NCBI GenBank assembly: GCA_022865625.1 | Contig: JALHTB010000108.1 | Coordinates: forward strand, 1-55,406 | DNA length: 55,406 nt | Reading direction: 5' to 3' | From: Candidatus Bathyarchaeota archaeon | Lineage (GTDB): Archaea > Thermoproteota > Bathyarchaeia > 40CM-2-53-6 > FEN-987 | Shown here: piece after piece, positions 1-8,010 of the stretch | Layout of the letters: each line of letters starts with the position of its first letter | How positions within the stretch are numbered: the first letter of the stretch is position 1 | Notes under the pieces: model-generated | What the model was told of the DNA's origin: nothing | The model's input: only the letters and a program-made list of their open reading frames with translations | The model's database searches: none | Program-made: the position numbers and the translations under genes

Positions 1-15
1 AGCCAGACTAGCCAT
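1..15 (-). CDS. Possible start of the next nuo gene (nuoL-like), cut by the window edge
   Basis: An ATG at 15-13 on the minus strand opens a frame (M-A-S-L-A) that runs off the left edge, 16 bases beyond the stop of nuoK. In nuo operons the gene after nuoK is usually nuoL, an antiporter-like subunit. Only five codons are visible, so the identity is inferred purely from position. Confidence 0.3.
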
Positions 16-31
16 TCTGCATAGTATGGAT

Positions 32-340
32 TCAATGTCTGAGCCTCCGGATTTCCCACGGGTTGAGTGTGCCGTAATGCCGGTAGACAAATACTGTTAG
101 TGAAAGCGCGAGTGCCTCGACGCTTGCCCCGATCGAGATTGAAAGCACCAGCAGAGTTGTCGAGAACAATGATGGACCGAGTGGACCTAGGCCGGATGCG
201 AACAGTGCCAAGTTCACGCCGAACAGTACAACTTGGAATGACATGATGACCTTGACAAGATTCCGGCTGACTGCCATTCCTGCGAGCCCTATGAAAAACA
301 TGGCAGCCGCAGTGACCTGAAGGATCTGTTGTTCAATCAA
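32..340 (-). CDS. nuoK: NuoK-like membrane subunit (complex I / energy-converting hydrogenase)
   Basis: A protein of 102 residues with three hydrophobic helices, the size and layout of NuoK (MrpC-like). The family carries glutamates in helices 2 and 3 that belong to the ion-translocation path; here E75 lies in the third helix region (GASVEALALS). It is the last complete gene of the operon and its start overlaps the end of nuoJ by four bases (ATGA), so the two are probably translationally coupled. The predicted role is part of the membrane arm linking the redox module to antiporter-like subunits that would lie outside the window. Confidence 0.9.
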   Translation of the reverse strand: MIEQQILQVTAAAMFFIGLAGMAVSRNLVKVIMSFQVVLFGVNLALFASGLGPLGPSLFSTTLLVLSISIGASVEALALSLTVFVYRHYGTLNPWEIRRLRH

Positions 341-852
341 TCTTCACTGGCCTCCTTTGAGAATAGGTTCACTATTCCTGCAAGCGTCGCGGAAACCAGA
401 AGGATAAGGAACAAGACGTCCCAGGATCGGAAGGACCAGAGAAATGTCAGCGGGTCATTGCCAAACGTGCCGAGTCCCTGCGTTACCGTTCCCTCGTCTA
501 TTCGTACCAATGAGCCGCTGGACTGCCAGAGTATGATAGTAACGACTAGGAATCCTGCAGCTGCAAGTATGCAGCCAACTAGTTGTTCGCGTGAGAATCT
601 TGGGCCTGTTGGCAAGAGCTCTCCTCCGACCAGCATCAGTATGACCATGAACATCACCGACACCGCACCGGCGAAGGTTATGATCTGGAAAAGCCCTGCA
701 TACGAAGCACCGTAGATGAGGAAGATTGCGCCTAGGAGAAGACCGGAGAAGAACAGCATGATTAGCGAGTAGACGAGCCGCTTGATCACGAGAGCTGAGA
801 GAGTCACTACTATCAGAAGTGTGGCGAATATGATTGTAAGCGCAGTTGTCAT
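337..852 (-). CDS. nuoJ: NuoJ-like membrane subunit
   Basis: A protein of 171 residues with about five hydrophobic segments, matching NuoJ in length and position between nuoI and nuoK. The third segment (FAGAVSVMFMVILMLVG) resembles the conserved helix of NuoJ that carries the pi-bulge in structures of complex I. It overlaps nuoI and nuoK by four bases on each side. NuoJ is normally part of complex I and Fpo-type enzymes, so its presence beside a hydrogenase-type NuoD is notable. Confidence 0.9.
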   Translation of the reverse strand: MTTALTIIFATLLIVVTLSALVIKRLVYSLIMLFFSGLLLGAIFLIYGASYAGLFQIITFAGAVSVMFMVILMLVGGELLPTGPRFSREQLVGCILAAAGFLVVTIILWQSSGSLVRIDEGTVTQGLGTFGNDPLTFLWSFRSWDVLFLILLVSATLAGIVNLFSKEASED

Positions 853-1235
853 ATCTCAAGAGCCTTCTTCATGACAAGAGTCTCTCTCTGTGGTGTGGCC
901 ATCTCGAAGTTCTTCGTGAATTCCAGTGCGCCGAACGGGCAGTTCTCAACGCATTCGCCGCAGAAGATGCATGCGAAAAGGTCAAACTTCGGCCTCTTGA
1001 CAGGTAGTTCCTTCTCGCCGACCTTCCTCTTGCCGAGATCCACCATCGTGATGACTGCCGCTGGACAGACATACGCACAGATGCTGCACCCCGTACACTT
1101 CGCAGGGTCAATGTCCAGTTTCCCACGATAGGTCTCAGGCAAGGTGATCTTGGTGAAGGGATAGGCCTCGGTGTCAGGCTTCTTGATCATACACCGGATC
1201 ATCTCTGGAATTGCGGAACCAATCTTCTTCGGCAT
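849..1235 (-). CDS. nuoI: NuoI-like 2x[4Fe-4S] ferredoxin subunit
   Basis: A protein of 128 residues with two four-cysteine motifs, C47-C50-C53-C57 and C89-C92-C95-C99, each binding a [4Fe-4S] cluster that passes electrons to the NuoB-type subunit. I start it at the ATG at 1235: an AAGGAG site lies 9 bases upstream, and the longer open frame would run into nuoH. The gene sits between nuoH and nuoJ as in standard nuo operons. No NuoE, NuoF or NuoG gene is present, so ferredoxin or another low-potential carrier is the likely electron donor. That last point is inference. Confidence 0.93.
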   Translation of the reverse strand: MPKKIGSAIPEMIRCMIKKPDTEAYPFTKITLPETYRGKLDIDPAKCTGCSICAYVCPAAVITMVDLGKRKVGEKELPVKRPKFDLFACIFCGECVENCPFGALEFTKNFEMATPQRETLVMKKALEI

Positions 1236-1239
1236 GATG

Positions 1240-2211
1240 CTAGACTCCTTTGAGCACAATAACCAAGGCCAATTGCGCCAGTGCAAGGGGAGTAAGTATC
1301 TTCCAGAACAGCTCAGCTGCTTGAGCAATCTTCAATCTGGCCAAAGCCGTCCGCAGTACGAAGACCAAGAAGACAATCGCCAGCAGCTTCAGCAGGAAGT
1401 AGGTCCCATAGACGACGGGAACAAGCACTGAGTTCGCAGGCATTGGGCCAAGAGGCCCTCCAAGGAAAAGCGCCACAGCAAGGCCGCCACCGAAGACCAA
1501 ACTCACTTCTTTCGTGAGCTTCAGAAAAGCCAAGGACCTGCCAGAGAATTCGGTCAACCAGCCCGCGACGATTTCGGTCTTCGCACTCGGTATGTCGAAG
1601 GGAGGCTTCTCGAGCTCTGCCATCATCGCGACGATGTACACGATGAAGCTGAACGGCATGTACAAGACATTCCATACGCGTGATTGGCTTTCCACGATAC
1701 CGGCCAGTGAAAGACTGCCAGAGAATACTGCGGCCGTGATAGTCGCGATTACCAGCGGGATTTCGTAGCTTACGTACTGGAGAACGAGCCTGCCGGAAGC
1801 CACTGTGGTGTAGCCGCTCGCCGATGAGAAACTCAGAATCACCACCACGAATGCAGAATATGCAAGGAGAAAGACCACGAACAGCAAGTCCATGTCGAAA
1901 GTAGCGACAGCCTTGGTGCCAATAACGGGCACGAATAGCATTCCTAAAATGGGCGCAAGGAAAAAGAGCGAGGGAGCGATCCTGTAGATCGCGACGTCCG
2001 CGAAGCTTGGCACGATCTCCTCCTTGTATAACAACTTGAGGAAGTCCGCAACTGGCTGGAAGAGTCCGTGAGGGCCAGCGACGAGGGGTCCGATCCTTCC
2101 TTGCATGTGTGCCCCGACCTTTCTCTCGAGCCAGTCGAACAGAAAGCCAAGCCCGATGGTGAAGAGAAAACCTGGAAATATGAGAGCTTCAAGCAGTTCG
2201 ACTAGCATCAT
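1240..2211 (-). CDS. nuoH: NuoH-like membrane subunit
   Basis: A protein of 323 residues with about eight membrane helices. It carries typical NuoH signatures: DWLERKVGAHMQGRIGP near the N terminus, KLLYKEEIVP, and the charged loop ELEKPPFDIPSAKTE. NuoH couples the redox module to the membrane arm and corresponds to EchB or HycD in hydrogenases. The start at 2211 (ATGATG) overlaps the nuoD stop; the open frame extends further but would overlap nuoD by more than 100 bases. A GAGAGG site precedes the start. Confidence 0.93.
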   Translation of the reverse strand: MMLVELLEALIFPGFLFTIGLGFLFDWLERKVGAHMQGRIGPLVAGPHGLFQPVADFLKLLYKEEIVPSFADVAIYRIAPSLFFLAPILGMLFVPVIGTKAVATFDMDLLFVVFLLAYSAFVVVILSFSSASGYTTVASGRLVLQYVSYEIPLVIATITAAVFSGSLSLAGIVESQSRVWNVLYMPFSFIVYIVAMMAELEKPPFDIPSAKTEIVAGWLTEFSGRSLAFLKLTKEVSLVFGGGLAVALFLGGPLGPMPANSVLVPVVYGTYFLLKLLAIVFLVFVLRTALARLKIAQAAELFWKILTPLALAQLALVIVLKGV

Positions 2212-3443
2212 GCATTCCTCTCCGGGAAGTAGTGTTTGATGCCGTATTCTCTGAGCTGCTCGCCTGTCCAGCTCCACTTCTTCTGCGAGTCCAGATCGAC
2301 GAATGAGAGTCTGTCCATGCAGCCGAAGCAAGGATCGATTGCGGTCAACACAACTGGCACGTCAGCCATTGTGTAACCTTTCAAGAGTTCAAGTGCCGTT
2401 GGCAGGTTCGCGAGAGTCGGTGTCCTTGCCTTCACGCGTTCAGGGATCGCGGTTCCACTCGATTTGACAAAGTAGAACAGCTCGCCCCTTGGTGCCTCTA
2501 TGTGAGTCGAATACTCACCAGCCGGGATCGTTGGTGGAATCTTCAGCCTGATGGGCCCTTTTGGCATGTGCTCAAGAGCGTAATCGATGGCGTTGGCCGA
2601 CGTGACAATCTCGTCCAGCCGGACATGTAACAGAGAGTAGACATCACCGTCATTTCTCGTGACCACATCAAGGGGCACATCACCATACGCTGCATACGGA
2701 TCGTCGGCCCGTACGTCCCTCGGAACCCCTGCAGCGCGAACGAGTGGCCCAACTGCACAGAGTTTCTGAGCCATCTCTGCTTTCAGGTTTCCAACCTTGC
2801 GAGTGCGCATCAGAAGCGTGCTCTCAGTATCCACTATTCCCTTGTAGAAGTATGCTCGATCAGTGAGATGCTTCGTTCTCTCCACGATCTTGCTCTTCAT
2901 GCTGTCGGGGATATCCTTCTTGACTCCGGCGATCGTTGCGAGAGACTTGTGTACACGGTTCCCCGCGACAGCTTCCATGAGATCCAGAACGATTTCTCTG
3001 TCTCGCCATACCCACATGAAGAGTGTGTCAAATCCAGCCCAGTGACCCAGCAGGCCGGCCCAGAGCAGGTGGCTGTGAATCCTCTCCAGCTCAGCCACGA
3101 TCAGCCTGATGTAGAGCGCTCGCTCCGGGATCTCGTAAGTGGTTAAGCCCTCGACTGCTTGAACGTATGCGAGGCTGTGAGCGAAACTGCAGATACCGCA
3201 GGTTCTCTCGAACATGTACGTGTTCTGCGTCCAACGCCTCTGCTCAGCCGCTTTCTCCAACCCTCGATGGACGTATCCTATCCTCGGTATGACATCAACT
3301 ATCGTCTCGCCCCTGAGATAGAGCTTGAAGTACTCAGGCTCCTTCAACGCAGGGTGGATAGGACCAAATGGGACGAGGTTCTCGGTCGAATACTGAACGA
3401 GGCCGGCGCTTGCCTCTTTACGGGACTCTCCAGGTTCACCCAC
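2208..3443 (-). CDS. NuoD-like catalytic subunit retaining all [NiFe]-hydrogenase cysteine ligands
   Basis: A protein of 411 residues of the NuoD / group 4 hydrogenase large-subunit family. What is seen: the L1 motif RTCGICSFAH with C82, C85 and H89, and the L2 motif DPCFGCMDR with C372 and C375. Together these are the four cysteines that hold the Ni-Fe centre in hydrogenases; complex I NuoD has lost them. After R378 there is a 33-residue tail (LSFVDLD...) resembling the C-terminal peptide of HycE that a HycI protease removes after nickel insertion. A HycI-like protease starts this operon. I therefore read it as the H2-evolving or H2-oxidising subunit of a membrane hydrogenase with a complex I frame. 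Activity is not proven. Confidence 0.88.
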   Translation of the reverse strand: MGEPGESRKEASAGLVQYSTENLVPFGPIHPALKEPEYFKLYLRGETIVDVIPRIGYVHRGLEKAAEQRRWTQNTYMFERTCGICSFAHSLAYVQAVEGLTTYEIPERALYIRLIVAELERIHSHLLWAGLLGHWAGFDTLFMWVWRDREIVLDLMEAVAGNRVHKSLATIAGVKKDIPDSMKSKIVERTKHLTDRAYFYKGIVDTESTLLMRTRKVGNLKAEMAQKLCAVGPLVRAAGVPRDVRADDPYAAYGDVPLDVVTRNDGDVYSLLHVRLDEIVTSANAIDYALEHMPKGPIRLKIPPTIPAGEYSTHIEAPRGELFYFVKSSGTAIPERVKARTPTLANLPTALELLKGYTMADVPVVLTAIDPCFGCMDRLSFVDLDSQKKWSWTGEQLREYGIKHYFPERNA

Positions 3444-3859
3444 TAGCGTTCAACTCCAACAGCCTTTCGAATATCCGCTGGTTTGGTGTCCTTCAGAAGA
3501 GGCGGCGGCAGATCCTGCGGGTAGTTGTCCGGAAGCAGAAGTCGTCTATCCATCCACGGGTTTTCGTCGAAGACTACTCCAAACATGTCATGTACCTCCA
3601 TTTCGTAGAGGATTGCACCCGGCACAATGCCTACGATTGAAGGCGCGTGTTTGCTGGATTTCGGGACAGGTGTCTTGATCGAGGCGATGACGTCTCCCTT
3701 CCAGAAATGATAGACTACGTCAATCCTGTCGCCGGAGTCTAGTCCGGTCATAGCCGAAAGGTGGGATACGCCAAATTCCTCAGCAATCGTCTTGATAGCA
3801 GACCTCAGGTGCTCGGGAGGAACCACTATTGTCGTTGCGTCTTTCGTCGAGGATTGCAC
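3443..3859 (-). CDS. nuoC: NuoC-like 30 kDa-type subunit
   Basis: A protein of 138 residues from a GTG start. It contains the family signature YEMEVHDMFGVVF and the C-terminal RRLLLPDNYP followed by PPPLLKD, as in NuoC and the N-terminal part of HycE. It contacts the NuoB and NuoD subunits in the peripheral arm. The frame stays open upstream of the GTG and reads like a natural N terminus (DLARRIEESLTRLGAQ), but it holds no ATG, GTG or TTG, so a rare start codon in the 49-base gap after nuoB is possible. The stop overlaps the first base of the large-subunit start. Confidence 0.88.
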   Translation of the reverse strand: MQSSTKDATTIVVPPEHLRSAIKTIAEEFGVSHLSAMTGLDSGDRIDVVYHFWKGDVIASIKTPVPKSSKHAPSIVGIVPGAILYEMEVHDMFGVVFDENPWMDRRLLLPDNYPQDLPPPLLKDTKPADIRKAVGVER

Positions 3860-3908
3860 CTGAGCACCTAGCCTCGTTAGGGACTCCTCGATGCGTCTAG
3901 CTAGATCC

Positions 3909-4349
3909 TTACTCTGACTTGTCGTGACCTTTCACCTTGTTCAGCAGTTGAATGAGACCATACAGGATACCCTCAGGCTTCGGCGGGCATCCGGGAACAA
4001 ACATGTCGACAGGCAGTACGCCTTCAATGCCTTGTCCAGCATTGTAGCATCCTCTGAAGACGCCTCCGGAACAGGCACATGCACCAAGCGCCAACACGTA
4101 CTTGGGCTCCGGCATCTGTTCATAGACACGAATGAGCCGATCTTTTGTCTGAGGACTCGCCACTCCTGTGACGACCAAGACATCCGCATGACGCGGACTC
4201 GGAACTAGCACTGCTCCGAATCTCTCCGCATCGTATCTTGGCGTCAATGCTGCCACAAGTTCGATGTCGCATCCGTTGCAGGAACATGCATTTACGTGGA
4301 AGAGCCAAGGCGATCGCGTCCTCGCCCAAGTGGAGAGTCGACTAGGCAA
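3909..4349 (-). CDS. NuoB-like small subunit with hydrogenase-type cysteine pattern
   Basis: A protein of 146 residues. The cluster motif is NACSCNGCDIE (C22, C24, C27), followed by GACACSGG (C91, C93) and PGCPP (C121). The CNGCDIE form is that of group 4 [NiFe] hydrogenase small subunits such as EchC; complex I NuoB instead has two adjacent cysteines before E. It should hold the [4Fe-4S] cluster next to the active site in the large subunit. It overlaps nuoA by eight bases and lies upstream of nuoC, the standard nuo order. Confidence 0.9.
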   Translation of the reverse strand: MPSRLSTWARTRSPWLFHVNACSCNGCDIELVAALTPRYDAERFGAVLVPSPRHADVLVVTGVASPQTKDRLIRVYEQMPEPKYVLALGACACSGGVFRGCYNAGQGIEGVLPVDMFVPGCPPKPEGILYGLIQLLNKVKGHDKSE

Positions 4350-4686
4350 GTTCTGCGCCTCCTGTCCCGATGAACCAGAGCATCACAACCGTCAGTGAGA
4401 TACCCCCGGCGACAACGAATGAGAGAGGCCAAAGATAGCTATGCAGTCTCAGCGAACCTGCAACCAGCAGTGTGACAACCTCGAACACAACAAAGAGTGC
4501 TGCATAGACGAACAGTTCCGAGTGATACTTGCCTCGTGCAGGGGGTATCTCCTCGCCTCCCGAGAAGGCTTCGTATTTCGGTCCCTCTCCATGAGTCGTC
4601 CTGCCAAAGAACCCTGCAAGATAGTACAGCAGCAGAACAACGAACACAACAACTGCTAGAACCGCTACCACAATCAGATCAAACAC
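4342..4686 (-). CDS. nuoA: NuoA-like membrane subunit
   Basis: A protein of 114 residues with three membrane helices and a polar loop KYEAFSGGEEIPPARGKYHSE after the first. The loop aligns with the KxxPYECGxxP loop of NuoA, although the loop cysteine is missing, and the second helix (FVYAALFVVFEVVTLLV) matches the FYxxALxFxxFDxE pattern. NuoA is a hallmark of complex I and is not part of Hyc, Ech or Mbh hydrogenases as I know them. It overlaps both the protease gene and the small-subunit gene by eight bases. Confidence 0.85.
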   Translation of the reverse strand: MFDLIVVAVLAVVVFVVLLLYYLAGFFGRTTHGEGPKYEAFSGGEEIPPARGKYHSELFVYAALFVVFEVVTLLVAGSLRLHSYLWPLSFVVAGGISLTVVMLWFIGTGGAELA

Positions 4687-5215
4687 GGCAAATCTCCACC
4701 TCTTCTGTCAGGACATTGTGGACTGCCTGGACGACGGATTCACATGCAAGCTTCACCTCGCTCGACATCTCCTCGCCGAACTCCGTGGTCTTGGGCTCAA
4801 TCCCCAAGAGGAATGAGCGACGTATATCCCCCATTACTCTGCTCAGAAGCTTCAGTGGCACATTGTGTGTCGAGAAATACGGGTACTCGGTTTCCTGCAG
4901 ATCCACCAGCTTGACTGTGCCAGGGGAGTATCCCATCAAAGCGCTATCAACGAAGACTACTGCATCAGGGCCGAAGGCGCGTACCTCCTCAGTGAAATTC
5001 TCTGGTGCTGCATCTGCATCCAAGAGAAGCAGTCCCCGACCTTGGACGAGCTTACTCTTCAGCTTCTTCAGCACAAGTGAGCCCGCAAAGTCGTCGCCCT
5101 TCAGCCGGTTCCCCACACCGACTATCGCCAATTTTTGGTTCCGAATCTCCCGCAGACTCGTCTCGAGTCCTTGGTCTGAGCCCCCTGAGAATCCTCTACG
5201 CTCGGTTCGTGTCAC
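4679..5215 (-). CDS. HycI-like [NiFe] hydrogenase maturation endopeptidase
   Basis: A protein of 178 residues from a GTG start. Conserved family features are AIVGVGNRLKGDDFAG (G33-N36, D41/D42), VVFVDSA (D90) and STHNVPL (H117), which form the nickel-sensing site of HycI/HyaD-type proteases. The enzyme cuts the C-terminal tail of the large subunit after Ni-Fe cofactor insertion. It is the first gene of the operon and overlaps nuoA by eight bases, so it is co-transcribed with its presumed substrate. The first 25 residues are poorly conserved in character, so the true start could lie downstream. Its presence argues that the NuoD-type subunit is a working hydrogenase. Confidence 0.9.
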   Translation of the reverse strand: MTRTERRGFSGGSDQGLETSLREIRNQKLAIVGVGNRLKGDDFAGSLVLKKLKSKLVQGRGLLLLDADAAPENFTEEVRAFGPDAVVFVDSALMGYSPGTVKLVDLQETEYPYFSTHNVPLKLLSRVMGDIRRSFLLGIEPKTTEFGEEMSSEVKLACESVVQAVHNVLTEEVEICRV

Positions 5216-5386
5216 GGGCTCACATCCGATTGGAATGCGCCTGAGAAAGCATCGGTACAGATTAGGTTTTGCTACATACTCTGACTCGTGATAGATTCTG
5301 ACAGCATTGATGGCTGTTGCTCTGACCTCGCCAACTTGCAGTAGCTGTGTCCTTTAGCATCATCACGCAGATTCGGATAATGAGAA

Positions 5387-5785
5387 CTAGACGCGTCTTC
5401 CTCTGCGCCCGCCAGGTCGGCGTGTTCCGTCATGTGGAACAGGAGTCACATCTTCAATCCTACCGATCCTGAACCCGGCTCGAGCCAGCATACGTATTGC
5501 TGCTTGCGCACCTGGGCCTGGTGTCCGTGCACCATGGCCCCCCGGCGCTCGTACTCGAATATGAAGAGCAGTGATTCCTCTATCCTTAGCCGTTCTCGCG
5601 GCAGCTCCCGCAGACTGCATCGCCGCGTAGGGTGAACCCTGAAGCCTATCTGCCTTCACGTGCTGTCCTCCCGAACTTCGGGCGACAGTCTCCGCTCCGG
5701 CGAGATCAGTTATGTGAACTAACGTGTTGTTGAACGAGGAGTATATGTTGGCTATTCCCCAACGTTCAACACGTTTCTCCGAAAT
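5387..5785 (-). CDS. rps11: Ribosomal protein uS11, apparent AUU start
   Basis: A protein of 132 residues when read from an ATT codon at 5785-5783. The full uS11 sequence is encoded: [20 protein letters not shown] near the N terminus, then [21 protein letters not shown] and [19 protein letters not shown]. It ends in the basic [11 protein letters not shown] tail. The first GTG in frame (5659) lies inside the conserved core, and no ATG, GTG or TTG exists between the upstream stop and that GTG. A strong AAGGAGG lies 8 bases before the ATT, giving a natural N terminus (SEKRVERWG). It lies 172 bases from the hydrogenase operon, away from its usual partners S13, S4 and RpoD. Confidence 0.93.
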   Translation of the reverse strand: MSEKRVERWGIANIYSSFNNTLVHITDLAGAETVARSSGGQHVKADRLQGSPYAAMQSAGAAARTAKDRGITALHIRVRAPGGHGARTPGPGAQAAIRMLARAGFRIGRIEDVTPVPHDGTRRPGGRRGRRV

Positions 5786-5835
5786 GGTCGCTTCCTCCTT
5801 CCTAACGGCGAGTCGTAGCGTACGACCCAGAACCG

Positions 5836-5844
5836 TTTATTATA
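5836..5844 (-). promoter_or_regulatory. TATA box for the uS11 gene
   Basis: On the minus strand the sequence reads TATAATAAA. Transcription about 25 bases downstream would start near 5812, giving a leader of roughly 27 bases that contains the AAGGAGG ribosome site. The placement supports the ATT start of uS11. Confidence 0.55.
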
Positions 5845-6017
5845 GTTTTGTAGGATGCACGCGGCAGTTCGTTTCACCCCAAATGGATGAGCAATTGGAC
5901 CGAGTCTGAGGGAAGAAAGGGCCACAGGTCCCAGTTGGCAAGGGTCTGGTTGGTGGCGAGCAAGCGGTACTTTCATCTTAGCCCGCTCAGAATGAGATTC
6001 GAGCAGCGCGGGTCTGG

Positions 6018-6473
6018 TTGTCATTCCTGATTCGTCAAGCAGAAACATCAGACGGCAACGGCGTCCATGTTGTCGAGATAGGATGTTTCCAAGACCCGTA
6101 CCCCCGTGTCCTGCTGGAGGATCTGATTGCGAACGAGCGGGACTCATTCTTTGTTGCCACCGTTGGCCAAGAGATTGTAGGATACGCCGTTGCAGCTACA
6201 GACAAACAAGGTGGGCACGTCATTTCGGTCGCGGTAGCATCAAACCACAGGCGAAAAGGCATAGGTTCGGCACTGCTGTCCGCAGTAACAAGCAGACTCG
6301 TTCAAGAGGGAATCAGCGTGATCCATCTTGAGGTACGTAAGGGCAACGAGCCGGCGATCGCATTCTATGAGCAGATGGGGTTCCGGAAATCCTCAGAGAT
6401 CAAGCGCTACTATTCGGATGGGGAAGACGCATGGGTTCTGGTGCGACGAACTGAATCATCGGGGAACCAGTAG
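6018..6473 (+). CDS. rimI: RimI-like N-terminal acetyltransferase (GNAT)
   Basis: A protein of 151 residues from a TTG start. GNAT features are clear: VISVAVASNHRRKGIGSALL (acetyl-CoA binding loop RRKGIG), HLEVRKGNEPAIAFYEQMGF and a C-terminal YYSDGEDAWVL. This is the pattern of RimI/Ard1-type enzymes, which acetylate protein N termini in archaea. No strong ribosome site precedes the TTG. The stop at 6471 lies in the same reading frame as the downstream polymerase fragment. Confidence 0.88.
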   Translation: MSFLIRQAETSDGNGVHVVEIGCFQDPYPRVLLEDLIANERDSFFVATVGQEIVGYAVAATDKQGGHVISVAVASNHRRKGIGSALLSAVTSRLVQEGISVIHLEVRKGNEPAIAFYEQMGFRKSSEIKRYYSDGEDAWVLVRRTESSGNQ

Positions 6474-6485
6474 AGGCATGCTGCC

Positions 6486-6842
6486 TTGAAGAACCTTAGT
6501 TTCTTCCTCTCAATCCCGGAAGTCGTCATGTGGAAGAGCCTGACCAAGCCAATAGAGGAGCAAAATGTCAGAGCGCCTCACGTAGAGGTCGCGAAGAAGT
6601 ATCTCGGCTATTGCAGAGAGCTTCTGCCCGGAGGAAAGATCGGCTATGTCATCACGAGGAAAGGTGAGAAGTTGTACGAGAAAGCTCAACCCCACTTCAC
6701 AGTTCCACCTGACGAAGTGGACGTGGAGTACTATGTCTCAAACCGGATCGTCCCTTCAGCTGGTCGAGTACTCGAAGTGTTCAAGATCGGGCCAAGATCA
6801 GTTGCTGCTAGGAAGACAACGATTGCTTTTGTAGCTACCTAG
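6486..6842 (+). CDS. Free-standing C-terminal (thumb) domain of family B DNA polymerase
   Basis: A protein of 118 residues from a TTG start; ATG at 6528 is an alternative. It matches the thumb region at the end of archaeal PolB: WKSLTKPIEEQNVRAPHVEV followed by a glycine-rich turn (PGGKIGYVI), VDVEYYVSNRIVPSAGRVLE and a final FKIG. Full PolB has about 780-900 residues, and no polymerase core lies upstream; rimI occupies that place. Precedent: PolB of Methanothermobacter is split into two genes, the smaller carrying this end. I infer either a split polymerase whose large part lies elsewhere, or a relic. Its 3' end overlaps convergent dnaG by eight bases. Confidence 0.75.
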   Translation: MKNLSFFLSIPEVVMWKSLTKPIEEQNVRAPHVEVAKKYLGYCRELLPGGKIGYVITRKGEKLYEKAQPHFTVPPDEVDVEYYVSNRIVPSAGRVLEVFKIGPRSVAARKTTIAFVAT

Positions 6843-8010
6843 CCGCAAGATCCGACAGCGTCAGTATCTGCAGCCCCGAGGGTCTCTTAGCTATCTCTGA
6901 GAGCCTGTCACCGACTACGAACTTGATCTTCTTCTGATCCGCAACATCGAGTATACGCTGTGTTATGACTCCGTCAAAGACGAGAGTGTGGGCCGCTTCT
7001 ATTGTTGGCAGTTGATTGGCGAGTTCGCTGACCGGAAGATGGGCGATCTCTTTTGTGGATTCGTCGAAGACAGCCGCTTCAAGGGTCCCTCTCAGCTCCT
7101 GTGCTCTCTGGATGATCGTTTGAGGTAGAGACACTCTGACCTCTGGGGTCGGCTTCACCTCAGGCTTGGGTGCACCATGTGGGACACGTTCTCGAAGGGC
7201 CTTCATTATCTCCTTGGGGGTAAGTTCCTCAACCTCTTTTCCTGCCGGAGCTCTTGTGAGGTAGTCCAGTTCCACAACTTGGTCAAGTTCCTTGAGTATT
7301 AGGTCTCCGCCTCTGTCTCCGTCGAGGAAAGCGGTGACCTCCTTGTTCTTTGAGAGAGTGATGATTGTCTGAGGGATCTTCGTGCCCTCTATGGCCACTG
7401 AGTTCTTGATTCCACATCTCAGCAGATTGAGGACGTCCGCTCGCCCCTCAACTACTATCACCGAGCCACTCTGTTGCACTTCTGGTCCGGCAGGGACTCT
7501 GTCGGGGCCATATTCGACTATCTCTGCTGATCTGATTGCACCTGAGACTTCTTTGACCATCTCGTCCGTGCTTGGAGAGCCCTCAATTACCCATTTCTTG
7601 AGGATCTCCTTGGCCTTGTCGAGGATTACCTTCCTCTTCTCCTCGCGGACATCCTCGACTTTCTCAAGCTTGACTTTCGCTGTGCATGGCCCGATTCGGT
7701 CGACACTCTCGATCGCTGCTGCGATTATTGCAGTGGAAACCTTGTCCAGGCTCGACGGGATGAGTATAGTTCCAAAGGTTCTGTCTTGTTTGGATTCTAG
7801 CTGGATTTCTATTCTTCCTACTCTTCCGCTCTTCTGAAGTTCTCTTAGATCCAAGTCAGGCCCAAACAGGCCTTCAGTTTGCCCGAAGATCGCGCCGATC
7901 ACGTCGGGTTTCTCAACGACTCCTTCCACTTCGAACGTCGCTAATACGACGTACTTCGTGGTGAGTGCGAATTGACCTTCTGTTCCCAATTGATAGTGAA
8001 CCTCCGTCAC
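6835..8010 (-). CDS. dnaG: Archaeal DnaG (TOPRIM; primase-like / exosome-associated)
   Basis: A protein of 391 residues from a GTG start. The TOPRIM core is SVIVVEGRADVLNLLRCG (E188) and AFLDGDRGGDL (D230, D232), with the N-terminal archaeal DnaG region TTKYVVLATFEVEGVVEKPD. Archaeal DnaG has primase activity in vitro and binds the RNA exosome; which role dominates is unknown. The length agrees with the family. It is transcribed towards the polymerase fragment and away from the GAPDH gene, sharing with the latter a 258-base divergent intergenic region. Confidence 0.93.
   Translation of the reverse strand: MTEVHYQLGTEGQFALTTKYVVLATFEVEGVVEKPDVIGAIFGQTEGLFGPDLDLRELQKSGRVGRIEIQLESKQDRTFGTILIPSSLDKVSTAIIAAAIESVDRIGPCTAKVKLEKVEDVREEKRKVILDKAKEILKKWVIEGSPSTDEMVKEVSGAIRSAEIVEYGPDRVPAGPEVQQSGSVIVVEGRADVLNLLRCGIKNSVAIEGTKIPQTIITLSKNKEVTAFLDGDRGGDLILKELDQVVELDYLTRAPAGKEVEELTPKEIMKALRERVPHGAPKPEVKPTPEVRVSLPQTIIQRAQELRGTLEAAVFDESTKEIAHLPVSELANQLPTIEAAHTLVFDGVITQRILDVADQKKIKFVVGDRLSEIAKRPSGLQILTLSDLAAR

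Noticed and set aside
2208..5215. Ordinary complex I (Nuo) operon
   Set aside because: Gene order alone suggests it, but the cysteine patterns of the NuoB- and NuoD-type subunits and the HycI-like protease are those of a [NiFe] hydrogenase.
5387..5659. Truncated uS11 starting at GTG 5659
   Set aside because: About 42 conserved codons in the same frame precede that GTG, including YSSFNN and HITDL, so the gene is complete with a rare start codon.
5752..6147. Open frame of 131 residues on the minus strand
   Set aside because: It overlaps uS11 and rimI in other frames and has no recognisable features.
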